A DNA stretch of 7,710 nucleotides from Parcubacteria group bacterium (GTDB taxonomy: Bacteria > Patescibacteriota > Minisyncoccia > Phycocordibacterales > GCA-002724975), in contig PBQF01000073.1 of assembly GCA_002724975.1 (NCBI GenBank), positions 1-7,710 on the forward strand, given 5' to 3'. Below the pieces are notes generated by a model. That model was not told the origin of the DNA. It searched no databases and was given only the letters and a program-made list of their open reading frames with translations. Within the stretch, counting starts at the first letter, position 1. Each line of letters opens with the position of its first letter. Below, piece by piece: positions 1-7,050 of this stretch. The position numbers and the translations under genes were made by a program.

Positions 1-9
1 GAAGAGTTA

Positions 10-741
10 CTAATTACAGCTCAAGGCCTTCATTTCTTCGCCTCTTACGTAACAGTTTTTTACAAACCTCCGCGCACTTTCAGCAAAATCCCTTATTTCA
101 TCTTCAGAATACGGCACTACGTCATACATCGTTTTGTCCAGACAATTTGTTGGCCGAAAGGATTGCAGAATATATCTACTCGCACCAGATATCCTTTGCG
201 CGATCTCGACAACATCAGCCTTCGTTAAGAAAGCCGGGCAAACGGTAGTACGAAACTCATACTCCAGCCCACTTTCCATTATCAGCTTTATGCTTCTTTC
301 AAGATCCGGCAAGCTACACAGAACTCCACCTACTGCATTATACTTCCCATCTCTCAAAGGAGCTTTTATGTCCATGGCAATACAATCAATCAACTCACGC
401 TGTATCAAATCCTCTATTCTATCGGGATTTGTACCATTTGTGTCCAACCTAACCTTTAAGCCCATATTCTTAAATATTGTTATAAGCTTATCCAAATCAT
501 CATGGAATGTAGGTTCCCCTCCGGAAATGACTACACCATCCAACCAATCTTTGTGCTTCCAGATCCTCTTCTCCACGGCCTCTAACGGTATACTCTCAAG
601 CTCATTAGGTTTCTTGACCAGATGGGTAGCATGACAGTAAGGACATCTCATATTACAATGAGGAAGAAAAAGGATGGCTACAATGTTCCCTTCCCACTCT
701 ATCAAACTACTCTCTACAAAACCCTTTATCGTTAGCGACAT
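10..741 (-). CDS. nrdG: Anaerobic ribonucleotide reductase activating protein, NrdG2-type radical SAM enzyme
   Basis: A 243-residue cytoplasmic radical SAM protein. The cluster motif CxxxCxxC is visible as C29, C33 and C36 (CNMRCPYC), followed by the SAM-binding SGGEP at 73-77, DTNG at 100-103 and AMDIKAP at 122-128. This spacing, and a later 'YEFRTTV' segment at 161-167, fit the NrdG2 subfamily (about 230 residues) better than the short E. coli-type NrdG. The family reductively cleaves SAM with a 4Fe-4S cluster to generate a glycyl radical on NrdD. The start has a good Shine-Dalgarno (AGGAG, 747-751, 5 nt before ATG). It lies 38 nt after nrdD and is probably cotranscribed with nrdR-nrdD. The usual GC before the first cluster cysteine is HC here, and the usual CHN after the motif is CHA. 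The oddity is its partner, which appears to lack the target glycine. The stop is at 10-12, so the downstream context is outside the window. Confidence 0.9.
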   Translation of the reverse strand: MSLTIKGFVESSLIEWEGNIVAILFLPHCNMRCPYCHATHLVKKPNELESIPLEAVEKRIWKHKDWLDGVVISGGEPTFHDDLDKLITIFKNMGLKVRLDTNGTNPDRIEDLIQRELIDCIAMDIKAPLRDGKYNAVGGVLCSLPDLERSIKLIMESGLEYEFRTTVCPAFLTKADVVEIAQRISGASRYILQSFRPTNCLDKTMYDVVPYSEDEIRDFAESARRFVKNCYVRGEEMKALSCN

Positions 742-754
742 ATTATCTCCTGGA

Positions 755-770
755 AAACAATATATGTTCT
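755..770. promoter_or_regulatory. Possible third NrdR-box-like site between nrdD and nrdG
   Basis: The 16-bp minus-strand sequence AGAACATATATTGTTT agrees at about 12 of 16 positions with the NrdR-box consensus as I remember it (acaCwAtATaTwGtgt), and its right half ATATATTG matches fully. On the plus strand it reads TATATGTT, an 8-mer also found in the box at 3758-3773 read on the minus strand. It sits 13 nt upstream of the nrdG start, just before the Shine-Dalgarno. It is single, AT-rich and intra-operonic, so chance similarity is quite possible. Confidence 0.25.
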
Positions 771-779
771 GTTAAATAT

Positions 780-3173
780 TTATTTACAGCCTTTATTTGA
801 AACAGTAGCTTTCTCTGCGTGCCTATCGACCAACTCCTGCATTTTAGTTCTGTCCCAATTATTAACCTTGTCAGATGTTGCGTTTCTTCTTACGCTGTAC
901 AGATTTGACACGTCACAATGAGGACATTGATCTACCAACCTCGGGATAACCTTGTGACATTCATTACAGATGGTGAATTCAGGAGATATAGTCAACTGCG
1001 CCGCCTGTGTATTCTCGAAAGTTCTCTTAACGAGCTTCATAATACTGGAGGACGGCGGTCTCTCTTCTCCCACAAACGCGTGTATTATCGCACCTGATTC
1101 AATCATTCCATGGAACATGCTCTGTACCTCGATCCTCTTGACCATATCAACAGGTGCGTCAGGACGCAGATGAACACTATTAGTGTAGTAGAATTCGTCT
1201 CTCTCCATATGACCCTTAACCATATCTATAGCTTCCGGGTAATTTCGAACATCAATCTTGGCAAGCCTTCGACTTGCACTTTCTGCAGGCGACTCTTCAA
1301 GGGAGAACTTCAGATTGTGTTTTTTCCCCTCTTCCTTTACCTTGAAATACATATGAGAAATAATACGCAAGCCGAGCTTAAGGGCTTCATCATCGTCATG
1401 CAATTCTTTACCAATCATAAACTGCAGACATTCGTTCAGTCCTATAATCCCGACAATGTATGTCGCAGCTTCCAGATCTACATATGGTCTTCCATCATGT
1501 GCGATCTTACCAATCTCCCACAACGGCATATTTGGAGCAGCCATCAGCCTGGTAACAAAGTTCTTCTTCTCGAAATGAGCTTTAATGGCAATGTCCATGC
1601 CCCTGTCAATTTCCTTATAAAGCCCTTCAAGGTTCCCCTTGCCAGCCCTATAAGCAGCCTGAGGAAGGCTTACGGTTATATTTTGGAATCCACAAAATCT
1701 CATACTCTCCGGATGGTCAATCATGTAATTATCATCAATAGTCGTACGCAATCGACAACACGCTGACAATGTTATTTCATCTCTATCAAAAACGAAATAT
1801 GGTACCCCGTTCTCACTGGCAATCTGTGCGGCATATTCCAGGAGTTCATATTGTTTAGGATCTGTATATGTATCCTGGCTTATATGAAAATCACATTTAG
1901 GGAAAGCAAACATATGACCATGACAATCACCAGCTCGCCAGACATCAAGCAGCGCTCTTGTAAATCTCTGTGAAGTCTCTTCATACTCTCCATATGTTCT
2001 GCCTGTATACTTTCCTCCTGGACCAACAGCCTGAATCTTTTTCAGATAATTTGGTATTCCCGTATGTATGTTAAAATCCAGGAACAGTGTCTGTCCCCCG
2101 CGAGAGAATGCACTCTGCGAACCGCTGAAAATTAAGTGCTGAGCCTCCTGCTTCATCTCTTCATCGCTCATATGTTCCACATATGGAGCGTACATTATAT
2201 TGATGTAACCTATTCCCAGGGCGCCTGCATAATAAGCCTGCATCGAGGCAAGGAATGTATTCAGGTGGCCTGTAAGTGTTCTGGCATGTTTAGCAGGCCC
2301 GGAAGATGTATCCAGATTTTCCAAATCCAATCCATATTTTTTAAGATACTCAAGGGAGTGGGATGAACAATAAACCCTGGTCGGATAACCAAGATCATGA
2401 ATATGAACCATCCCTGAAGTATGTGCGTCTGCGACCTCTTTAGAATAAACCTCCTGAAGGGCGTATTGTTTCATAGTATTCTCAGCAACGGCAAGATTAA
2501 TAGCCTCAGGGTTATTTGTAGCAATGTTGCTGTTTTCTTTAACTTTGGAGTATATAAGCTCTTCAATATCATATTTTGGCATACCAAGACTGGCCTGTTT
2601 TTCCAGCTTTGCGTTGTGACCTCTCTCAAAGAGCTCGTTATCTACCAACTCTCTGATTAAAGGGGTAGATATTCTGTCAAGGCCAGCAGCAAAGATGCGC
2701 CTCTCAACAGCAGCCGCAATCTCCTGAGATATAACATCTGACAGTTCCGCCTCTTTCTCAAGAGCTGTTGCAATCTTAGCCCTGTCCCATGGAAACGACT
2801 CATCTTTTGAAACAAGGTCAACCATCAGTGCCGCATCGGTTGTATCACCATTTTCCTGAACATGTTTTCTCACGCGAAGCGATTTACGCACTTTCGCTCT
2901 GTCTTCTCTGTATAGTATAAAAGCTTTTGCCGTCTTTGCATGTCCGTTTTTTATTAAAACCTCTTCAACCAAATCCTGAACATCCTCAATACCGGGTATA
3001 TTTTCTTCAAATCTTTTTTGTAAAAAGTGGGTAACAACACTTGCAAGCTCTGTTGCAATAGACCGATCTGCACCGCCAACAGCTTTTGCAGCCTTGAAAA
3101 TAGCGTCTGCTATTTTACTCTCATCAAATGCCACCATTCTGCTATCACGTTTTTGGATTGTTTCAACTGTCAT
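780..3173 (-). CDS. nrdD: Anaerobic (class III) ribonucleoside-triphosphate reductase, apparently lacking the glycyl-radical glycine
   Basis: A 797-residue large subunit of class III RNR, which reduces ribonucleotides to deoxyribonucleotides in the cytoplasm without oxygen. Numbering starts at the ATG at 3173. Residues 2-95 are an N-terminal ATP-cone (QKRDSRMVAFD), the usual allosteric activity domain, and about 110-195 looks like a second, degenerate cone. The core follows: 'VHIHDLGYPTRVYC' at 256-269 with C269, 'SRGGQTLFLDFN' at 357-368, 'SACCRLR' at 470-476 with C472/C473 matching the family MCCRL catalytic cysteine, and 'GFQNITVSLP' at 495-504. A zinc ribbon has C736, C739, C750 and C753. 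Downstream, the expected RxxGY radical motif reads R-R-N-A-T (762-766), with Ala765 (codon 879-881) in the glycine position; the following V and W keep the normal spacing. An ATG at 3191 would add six residues but has almost no Shine-Dalgarno; the chosen start has GGAGGG upstream. The family call is firm; the present mechanism is uncertain. Confidence 0.92.
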   Translation of the reverse strand: MTVETIQKRDSRMVAFDESKIADAIFKAAKAVGGADRSIATELASVVTHFLQKRFEENIPGIEDVQDLVEEVLIKNGHAKTAKAFILYREDRAKVRKSLRVRKHVQENGDTTDAALMVDLVSKDESFPWDRAKIATALEKEAELSDVISQEIAAAVERRIFAAGLDRISTPLIRELVDNELFERGHNAKLEKQASLGMPKYDIEELIYSKVKENSNIATNNPEAINLAVAENTMKQYALQEVYSKEVADAHTSGMVHIHDLGYPTRVYCSSHSLEYLKKYGLDLENLDTSSGPAKHARTLTGHLNTFLASMQAYYAGALGIGYINIMYAPYVEHMSDEEMKQEAQHLIFSGSQSAFSRGGQTLFLDFNIHTGIPNYLKKIQAVGPGGKYTGRTYGEYEETSQRFTRALLDVWRAGDCHGHMFAFPKCDFHISQDTYTDPKQYELLEYAAQIASENGVPYFVFDRDEITLSACCRLRTTIDDNYMIDHPESMRFCGFQNITVSLPQAAYRAGKGNLEGLYKEIDRGMDIAIKAHFEKKNFVTRLMAAPNMPLWEIGKIAHDGRPYVDLEAATYIVGIIGLNECLQFMIGKELHDDDEALKLGLRIISHMYFKVKEEGKKHNLKFSLEESPAESASRRLAKIDVRNYPEAIDMVKGHMERDEFYYTNSVHLRPDAPVDMVKRIEVQSMFHGMIESGAIIHAFVGEERPPSSSIMKLVKRTFENTQAAQLTISPEFTICNECHKVIPRLVDQCPHCDVSNLYSVRRNATSDKVNNWDRTKMQELVDRHAEKATVSNKGCK

Positions 3174-3180
3174 TGTATTA

Positions 3181-3675
3181 TTACCCTCCATTCTTCTTGG
3201 TTTTTCCTGTTTTATTTTTTTTTGATGCAGGCATCAGAGGTTTCAGTTCGTTAATAAACTCATTTATATCCTTAAATTCTCTATAGACCGACGCAAACCT
3301 GACATAAGCAACCTTATCCAAAATCCTGAGATGCTGCATAACAAGTTCACCAATAGATGTTGTTTCAACCTCCCTCTCAAATTTATCGTATATTACACTT
3401 TCTATTTCAGAAACAACAGTTTCAAGTAAATCTATCGATACCGGCCTCTTTTCACACGCCTTGAGTAATCCTGATAATATCTTATTACGGTCAAAATTAA
3501 TCCTGCTACCATCTTTTTTTATTACTCTTACAGGGCTCTCTTCAACCCTCTCGTATGTCGTAAACCGCCTGCCGCAATTTAAACATTCCCTCCTTCGCTT
3601 TACACTCAACCCATCGGTTGATGCCCTCGAATTAATAACTTTATCGTCGTCAATTTTACAAAATAAACACTTCAT
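3181..3675 (-). CDS. nrdR: Transcriptional repressor NrdR
   Basis: A 164-residue regulator that senses ATP/dATP and represses ribonucleotide reductase operons. The N-terminal zinc ribbon has C3, C6, C31 and C34 (MKCLFC ... ECLNC), followed by the conserved RRFTTYERVEE at 36-46. An ATP-cone spans about 49-139 (KKDGSRINFDRNKI at 53-66, EKRPVS in the middle, YVRFASVYREF near its end). A short Lys-rich tail (150-164) is the only unusual part; the family is usually about 150-160 residues. The start is fixed by the canonical MKCxFC N-terminus, yet no Shine-Dalgarno precedes it, so translation may begin on a leaderless or weakly bound mRNA. The gene leads the nrdR-nrdD-nrdG2 unit and ends 7 nt before the chosen nrdD start. 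Two candidate NrdR boxes lie over the promoter upstream, which suggests autoregulation. Confidence 0.97.
   Translation of the reverse strand: MKCLFCKIDDDKVINSRASTDGLSVKRRRECLNCGRRFTTYERVEESPVRVIKKDGSRINFDRNKILSGLLKACEKRPVSIDLLETVVSEIESVIYDKFEREVETTSIGELVMQHLRILDKVAYVRFASVYREFKDINEFINELKPLMPASKKNKTGKTKKNGG
3184..3189 (-). promoter_or_regulatory. Shine-Dalgarno for nrdD inside the end of nrdR
   Basis: GGAGGG forms the last two glycine codons of nrdR, directly before its TAA stop. It lies 10 nt before the ATG at 3173, slightly long but the only strong site nearby. It favours that start over the ATG at 3191, which overlaps the nrdR end and has only AAGAAG before it. A ribosome finishing nrdR would sit on this site, so nrdR and nrdD are probably translationally coupled. 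Confidence 0.6.
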
Positions 3676-3681
3676 AATGGT

Positions 3682-3710
3682 ATAGTATTGAAAACATTAC
3701 AAACGGTAAA
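3682..3710 (-). promoter_or_regulatory. Possible second nrdR promoter giving a leaderless mRNA
   Basis: TTTACC (3705-3710), a 17-nt spacer and TACTAT (3682-3687), each four of six to the sigma-70 consensus. A start about seven bases after the -10 would fall on the A of the nrdR ATG (3675). That would explain why nrdR has no Shine-Dalgarno. The boxes are weak and the region is AT-rich, so this is tentative; the promoter at 3748-3776 is clearly better. Confidence 0.25.
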
Positions 3711-3725
3711 AATAACATCTAAACG

Positions 3726-3741
3726 TCAACATGTTGGATGT
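3726..3741. promoter_or_regulatory. Candidate NrdR box 2 (downstream of the -10)
   Basis: The minus strand reads ACATCCAACATGTTGA, containing the perfect 10-bp palindrome CAACATGTTG. It matches the upstream site at 3758-3773 at 12 of 16 positions, in the same orientation and with 16 bp between them (32 bp centre to centre, about three helical turns), as for paired NrdR boxes. It lies over the expected transcription start. On its own it fits the remembered general NrdR consensus poorly (about 8 of 16), so the case rests on pairing, spacing and position. Confidence 0.45.
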
Positions 3742-3747
3742 TTCGGT

Positions 3748-3776
3748 ATGCTACCATACAACATATAGAATGTCAA
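3748..3776 (-). promoter_or_regulatory. Sigma-70-type promoter of the nrdR-nrdD-nrdG unit
   Basis: A perfect TTGACA -35 (3771-3776), a 17-nt spacer and TAGCAT as -10 (3748-3753, four of six). The start would fall near 3741, giving a leader of about 66 nt before nrdR. A small inverted repeat GTATG-4-CATAC (3746-3759) covers the -10, and one candidate NrdR box lies in the spacer, so the promoter is built for repression. It is the only strong promoter seen upstream of nrdR and probably drives all three nrd genes. Confidence 0.6.
3758..3773. promoter_or_regulatory. Candidate NrdR box 1 (in the promoter spacer)
   Basis: The minus strand reads ACATTCTATATGTTGT, agreeing at 12 of 16 positions with the NrdR consensus acaCwAtATaTwGtgt as I recall it. 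The outer ACA/TGT and central TATA are symmetric. It occupies most of the -35/-10 spacer of the nrdR promoter, where bound NrdR would block RNA polymerase, and it is paired with the site at 3726-3741. The inner C...G positions of the consensus are T...T here, so a lineage-specific motif must be assumed. Confidence 0.5.
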
Positions 3777-3801
3777 GCGGAATTCCAGGAATGAAAAAGT
3801 T

Positions 3802-5235
3802 TTATTTTCCAACACAAAATGTCGAAAATACAACGTCCAGAATATCATCCGTTACAACCTCTCCAGTAACCTCACCGATAGTGTCTAAAGTCCTTCGCAG
3901 ATCCACTGCTATGAGCTCATGACCAATTTCTTCTGCCAGCATATCTGATATTTGATCTATAATCTCAAGTGCTTCACCGATTACCACTTTCTGCCTCAAG
4001 GTAAAAACTATATCTGAGGCAGAAATATCAACGTTGCTTTCAAGGATTTCAGAAACTATTGTTTTCTTTAATCTATCCAATCCGTCACCTGTAAGTACAG
4101 ATGTGCTAACCACCGGAAAAGCCTTCATCTGTGACGGAAGATTTTCAAAACAGACATTTTGCTTAAGATCGGTTTTATTAATTACTATTATCTTGTTCTT
4201 GATAGTTATAGAATCGAAAAGCTCTATCTGCTGGCTACTAAGCGGCACAGACCCATCGACAACAAATAATACAATCTGTGCGTCATCCATGGAATCACAT
4301 GTTCTCTGTGCAGCCAGGGATTCTAACTCACCGCCACCACGCGTAACCCCCGCAGTATCTCTTATCTGGAGATCCACCCCTTCTAAAACCATATCAGCTT
4401 CTAAAGTGTCTCTGGTTGTGCCTCGGACCTGTGTCACTATCGCTTTTGAACGATCTAATAATTTATTAAACAAGCTCGATTTACCCGCATTGGGCAAGCC
4501 AATGAATACCGTTTTTACACCATAATGAGAAATCATTGGTTTCTGCCCATCCCTGCTAACCATACACAATCTCTCTTTTACAGCATCAAGTTCTTGCTTG
4601 ATTTCACGAGATGAGATCAATTCAATGTCCTGATCATAGAAATCAATAGCAGCTTCTGTCCTGGCACAAAGATTCACCAATTTTTCCTGTATATCGTACA
4701 TCAACTCCGTCAGCCTACCCTTCAGATTAGCCACGGACATTAACAGCTCTGAATCTGTCTGGGATCTTATGACATGCATTACCGATTCCGCCTCGGCAAA
4801 GCTTATTCTTCCACTCAGGAATGCCCTTTTGGTAAACTCACCGGGTTCCGCAATCCGAATACATCTCGTTACTTCTAAACTGCCTTCTTTGTCAGTATTC
4901 TCTTTTCCAGACGAAAGTAGTGCTTCCATGAGCATCTCAAGCAGTGGAGGCGAACCAAATGTATGGATTTCTACAATATCTTCCCTTGTGTATGAATTGG
5001 GAGACTTCATGACATAAATGGAGGCAGGAATGCGAACCTGTTCCTTTTCAAGATAGATGTTGCTACGATAGGAGCGAAAGCCTTTCTCACGTACAATCTC
5101 CCTAATATTATCAGGCGCAAAGAGACCCCTTAAACAACTAAAAACATCTTTGCCACTAAGCCTGATAATAGCCCTGAGAGACTGGCCGAAAGGCGTGGAT
5201 ATTGCCAATATACAGTCATTGAGACCATAAGACAT
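3802..5235 (-). CDS. mnmE: tRNA uridine-5-carboxymethylaminomethyl modification GTPase MnmE
   Basis: A 477-residue GTPase that works with MnmG (not in this window) to modify U34 of certain tRNAs, using a folate one-carbon donor. An N-terminal folate-binding domain (about 1-127) leads into the helical domain at AEPGEFTKRAF (129-139). The G domain, inserted in the helical domain, shows G1 GLPNAGKS (246-253), G2 GTTRDT (272-277), G3 DTAG (293-296) and G4 NKTD (353-356). The C-terminus is FCVGK (473-477) with the conserved Cys474. Compared with typical 450-460-residue members there is an extra stretch of roughly 16 residues at 111-126, and the usual CHGGP-like segment reads TFGSPP (92-97), which I associate with planctomycetes. 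The start matches the family N-terminus, but no clear Shine-Dalgarno precedes it; it lies 29 nt after yidC and probably shares its transcript. No hairpin terminator is visible after its stop. Confidence 0.97.
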   Translation of the reverse strand: MSYGLNDCILAISTPFGQSLRAIIRLSGKDVFSCLRGLFAPDNIREIVREKGFRSYRSNIYLEKEQVRIPASIYVMKSPNSYTREDIVEIHTFGSPPLLEMLMEALLSSGKENTDKEGSLEVTRCIRIAEPGEFTKRAFLSGRISFAEAESVMHVIRSQTDSELLMSVANLKGRLTELMYDIQEKLVNLCARTEAAIDFYDQDIELISSREIKQELDAVKERLCMVSRDGQKPMISHYGVKTVFIGLPNAGKSSLFNKLLDRSKAIVTQVRGTTRDTLEADMVLEGVDLQIRDTAGVTRGGGELESLAAQRTCDSMDDAQIVLFVVDGSVPLSSQQIELFDSITIKNKIIVINKTDLKQNVCFENLPSQMKAFPVVSTSVLTGDGLDRLKKTIVSEILESNVDISASDIVFTLRQKVVIGEALEIIDQISDMLAEEIGHELIAVDLRRTLDTIGEVTGEVVTDDILDVVFSTFCVGK

Positions 5236-5264
5236 GATTTCTGTTTATCTGCTGAAGTGAAATC

Positions 5265-7019
5265 CTATTTTTTTACCTTTGCATTCGCCTCAATTACCCT
5301 CTTACCTTTATAGTAGACATCAAGCTTTTTAACACTTCTTCTAATTAGCACCTGTTCACCTATACTGATGATAGTACTCGTTGTCCAGTAAAGGGCAAGT
5401 CCTGAAGCAAAGTTATAAAGCATGATAGGAAACAGGAGCGGCATCATCTGCATCATTCTCTGCTGCATTTTTGCCTGAGGATCATCTCCGGAGGTATTCT
5501 TTGGTGTTAGTTTCATTTGTACAAATGACGCAATACCCATTAATATCGGCAAAAGATTAAACCACTCTCCGAGAACAGGTAAGCTGAATGGCAATTGGAA
5601 TAGTTGATCAGGAGCTGATAAGTCACCGATCCAGGCCACGAAAGGTGCCTGCCTCATCTCAAAGGAGGACTGGAGCGTCCTGAACAAAGCAAAGAATACC
5701 GGCATTTGAAGCATCATGGGAAGACAACCACTCATGGGATTTGCCCCATGCTCCTTAAACAGCTTCATCTGTTCCTGTCCCACCTTCTTCTTATCACCTT
5801 TATGTTTTTCTTTTAACTTGGCGATAAGAGGTTGTAATTGTTGCATCCTGACCATCGACATCTGGCTTTTTCTCGTTAAAGGAAAGAGTACCAATTTTAC
5901 CAGGAATGTAAGCACTAGTATGGCAACTCCATAATTTGGAATAGCGCCATACACCGTATTCAGTATCTTCACAAGTACCTTACATATCGACCTCATCATT
6001 CCATAGTCGTAATCTAAAATCGATGAAAGATTTGCGCATTGTTTTAAAGCATTTGACTCTTTAGGTCCGAGAAAAAAAATATAATCATGCCGTTTTGCAC
6101 TCTGCGGCGGTATCGCTATCTTTGCAGTATGAAGCTCTACGTTAAAATCAACTGCATGATTATCTTGATACACAAGATCAGGATTATCAAATGTCTCAGC
6201 TGTTGCGGCAACTACTCTGCAGCCTGCCAGTGGCTCTAAAGCAACTGCAAAATATTTGTTAGTAGTACCGGCTAATTCTATACCAACCGATTCATTCTTA
6301 TAAGGCATATTTTTTACTTCTGTATGCGCAATCTTCGTCTTAGCCTTACCTCCCTTGCTCACGTCTATACCAACTATTGACGCAAGGGCGGAAGTCTTGC
6401 TTATCTCAGGATAAATACCATTTGAAGCCGTTATTGTATATGATGCACGAATATCAGCATCGGTAGTGTTCTGCAAAGTAACGGCAACATCAAAGTAATA
6501 ATTTCCGCTCTTTAAGGATATCTCCTTTGTGATTTGAATTCCATTCTCTAACAGAGCAGCAAAAACAACCCTGTCAGATCCTTTCTCAACCACCTTATAC
6601 CTTCGGGTTTTTGACTGATATCTCTTATCATCTACCAAATCAATACTTAATGGCAGTGAATCCGGGTTTGACGACTTCAACAATTCCAATATCTCAGTTT
6701 TTTCAGGATTTTGGAATTCTGGCAATATTGCAGACTTTAGTGCGGCACCTTCATTTGTCCATACCGTTCTCATTACATCGTTTTGTATCAATATGTAGTC
6801 CTGCAATTCGGTATCATTTTGTACAATTTTTTCAACCTTCCGGTCTTGTACCACCACCCCGGTACCTATTTCATTCTTCAATTCTCCCTGCTCAAACGAT
6901 TCTTCCACAACTTCTTCCGAACCCTTTTCACCGGATTCTTCCTTAGGTTGCATCGTATTAAAGAAATAAAGCATTCCAATTCCACATAGAAATAAAGCTA
7001 TTAAAGCCTTTTTATCCAT
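5265..7019 (-). CDS. yidC: Membrane protein insertase YidC
   Basis: A 584-residue inner-membrane protein that inserts and folds membrane proteins, alone or with SecYEG. A signal-anchor helix (about 4-21, preceded by DKK) is followed by an acidic linker (27-50) and a large periplasmic beta domain (about 70-335), the Gram-negative arrangement. The conserved insertase core follows: a helix at about 361-381, a basic cytoplasmic coiled-coil loop (385-425), NPMSGCLPMMLQMPVFFALF (427-446), a helix at 487-503, and the last helices around 525-556 with LALYWTTSTIISIGEQ (541-556). The arginine of the hydrophilic groove (R366 in E. coli) aligns with Lys375, a conservative change. The start has GAGGAA (7027-7032) 7 nt upstream, and a promoter candidate lies at 7051-7079. 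It precedes mnmE, as in many bacteria, but jag is absent and rpmH-rnpA-yidD are not directly upstream. Confidence 0.97.
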   Translation of the reverse strand: MDKKALIALFLCGIGMLYFFNTMQPKEESGEKGSEEVVEESFEQGELKNEIGTGVVVQDRKVEKIVQNDTELQDYILIQNDVMRTVWTNEGAALKSAILPEFQNPEKTEILELLKSSNPDSLPLSIDLVDDKRYQSKTRRYKVVEKGSDRVVFAALLENGIQITKEISLKSGNYYFDVAVTLQNTTDADIRASYTITASNGIYPEISKTSALASIVGIDVSKGGKAKTKIAHTEVKNMPYKNESVGIELAGTTNKYFAVALEPLAGCRVVAATAETFDNPDLVYQDNHAVDFNVELHTAKIAIPPQSAKRHDYIFFLGPKESNALKQCANLSSILDYDYGMMRSICKVLVKILNTVYGAIPNYGVAILVLTFLVKLVLFPLTRKSQMSMVRMQQLQPLIAKLKEKHKGDKKKVGQEQMKLFKEHGANPMSGCLPMMLQMPVFFALFRTLQSSFEMRQAPFVAWIGDLSAPDQLFQLPFSLPVLGEWFNLLPILMGIASFVQMKLTPKNTSGDDPQAKMQQRMMQMMPLLFPIMLYNFASGLALYWTTSTIISIGEQVLIRRSVKKLDVYYKGKRVIEANAKVKK

Positions 7020-7050
7020 TTACATGTTCCTCAGACTTCCTAGAATATAA

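Noticed and set aside
134..634. A 166-codon plus-strand open frame inside nrdG
   Set aside because: It is antisense to a gene with complete radical SAM motifs and has no recognisable product.
1110..1766. A 218-codon plus-strand open frame inside nrdD
   Set aside because: It lies antisense to the well-conserved core of nrdD, has no recognisable domain, and its residues look like a complementary-strand artefact.
3778..3801. Palindrome GGAATTCC and a T5 run after the mnmE stop as a terminator
   Set aside because: The T-run precedes the palindrome in the direction of transcription and the arms leave no proper loop, so it is not an intrinsic terminator.
4034..4525. A 163-codon plus-strand open frame inside mnmE
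   Set aside because: It is antisense to the MnmE G domain, with composition rich in Ser/Thr and Leu and no family signature.
5236..5264. GATTTC...GAAATC inverted repeat in the yidC-mnmE gap
   Set aside because: Only 6 bp with a 17-nt loop and mostly A/T; chance is enough to explain it.
5860..5900. Lys375 in place of the YidC groove arginine as a functional defect
   Set aside because: Lys keeps the positive charge and, as I recall, occurs in other YidC/Oxa1 proteins; a normal variant is more likely.
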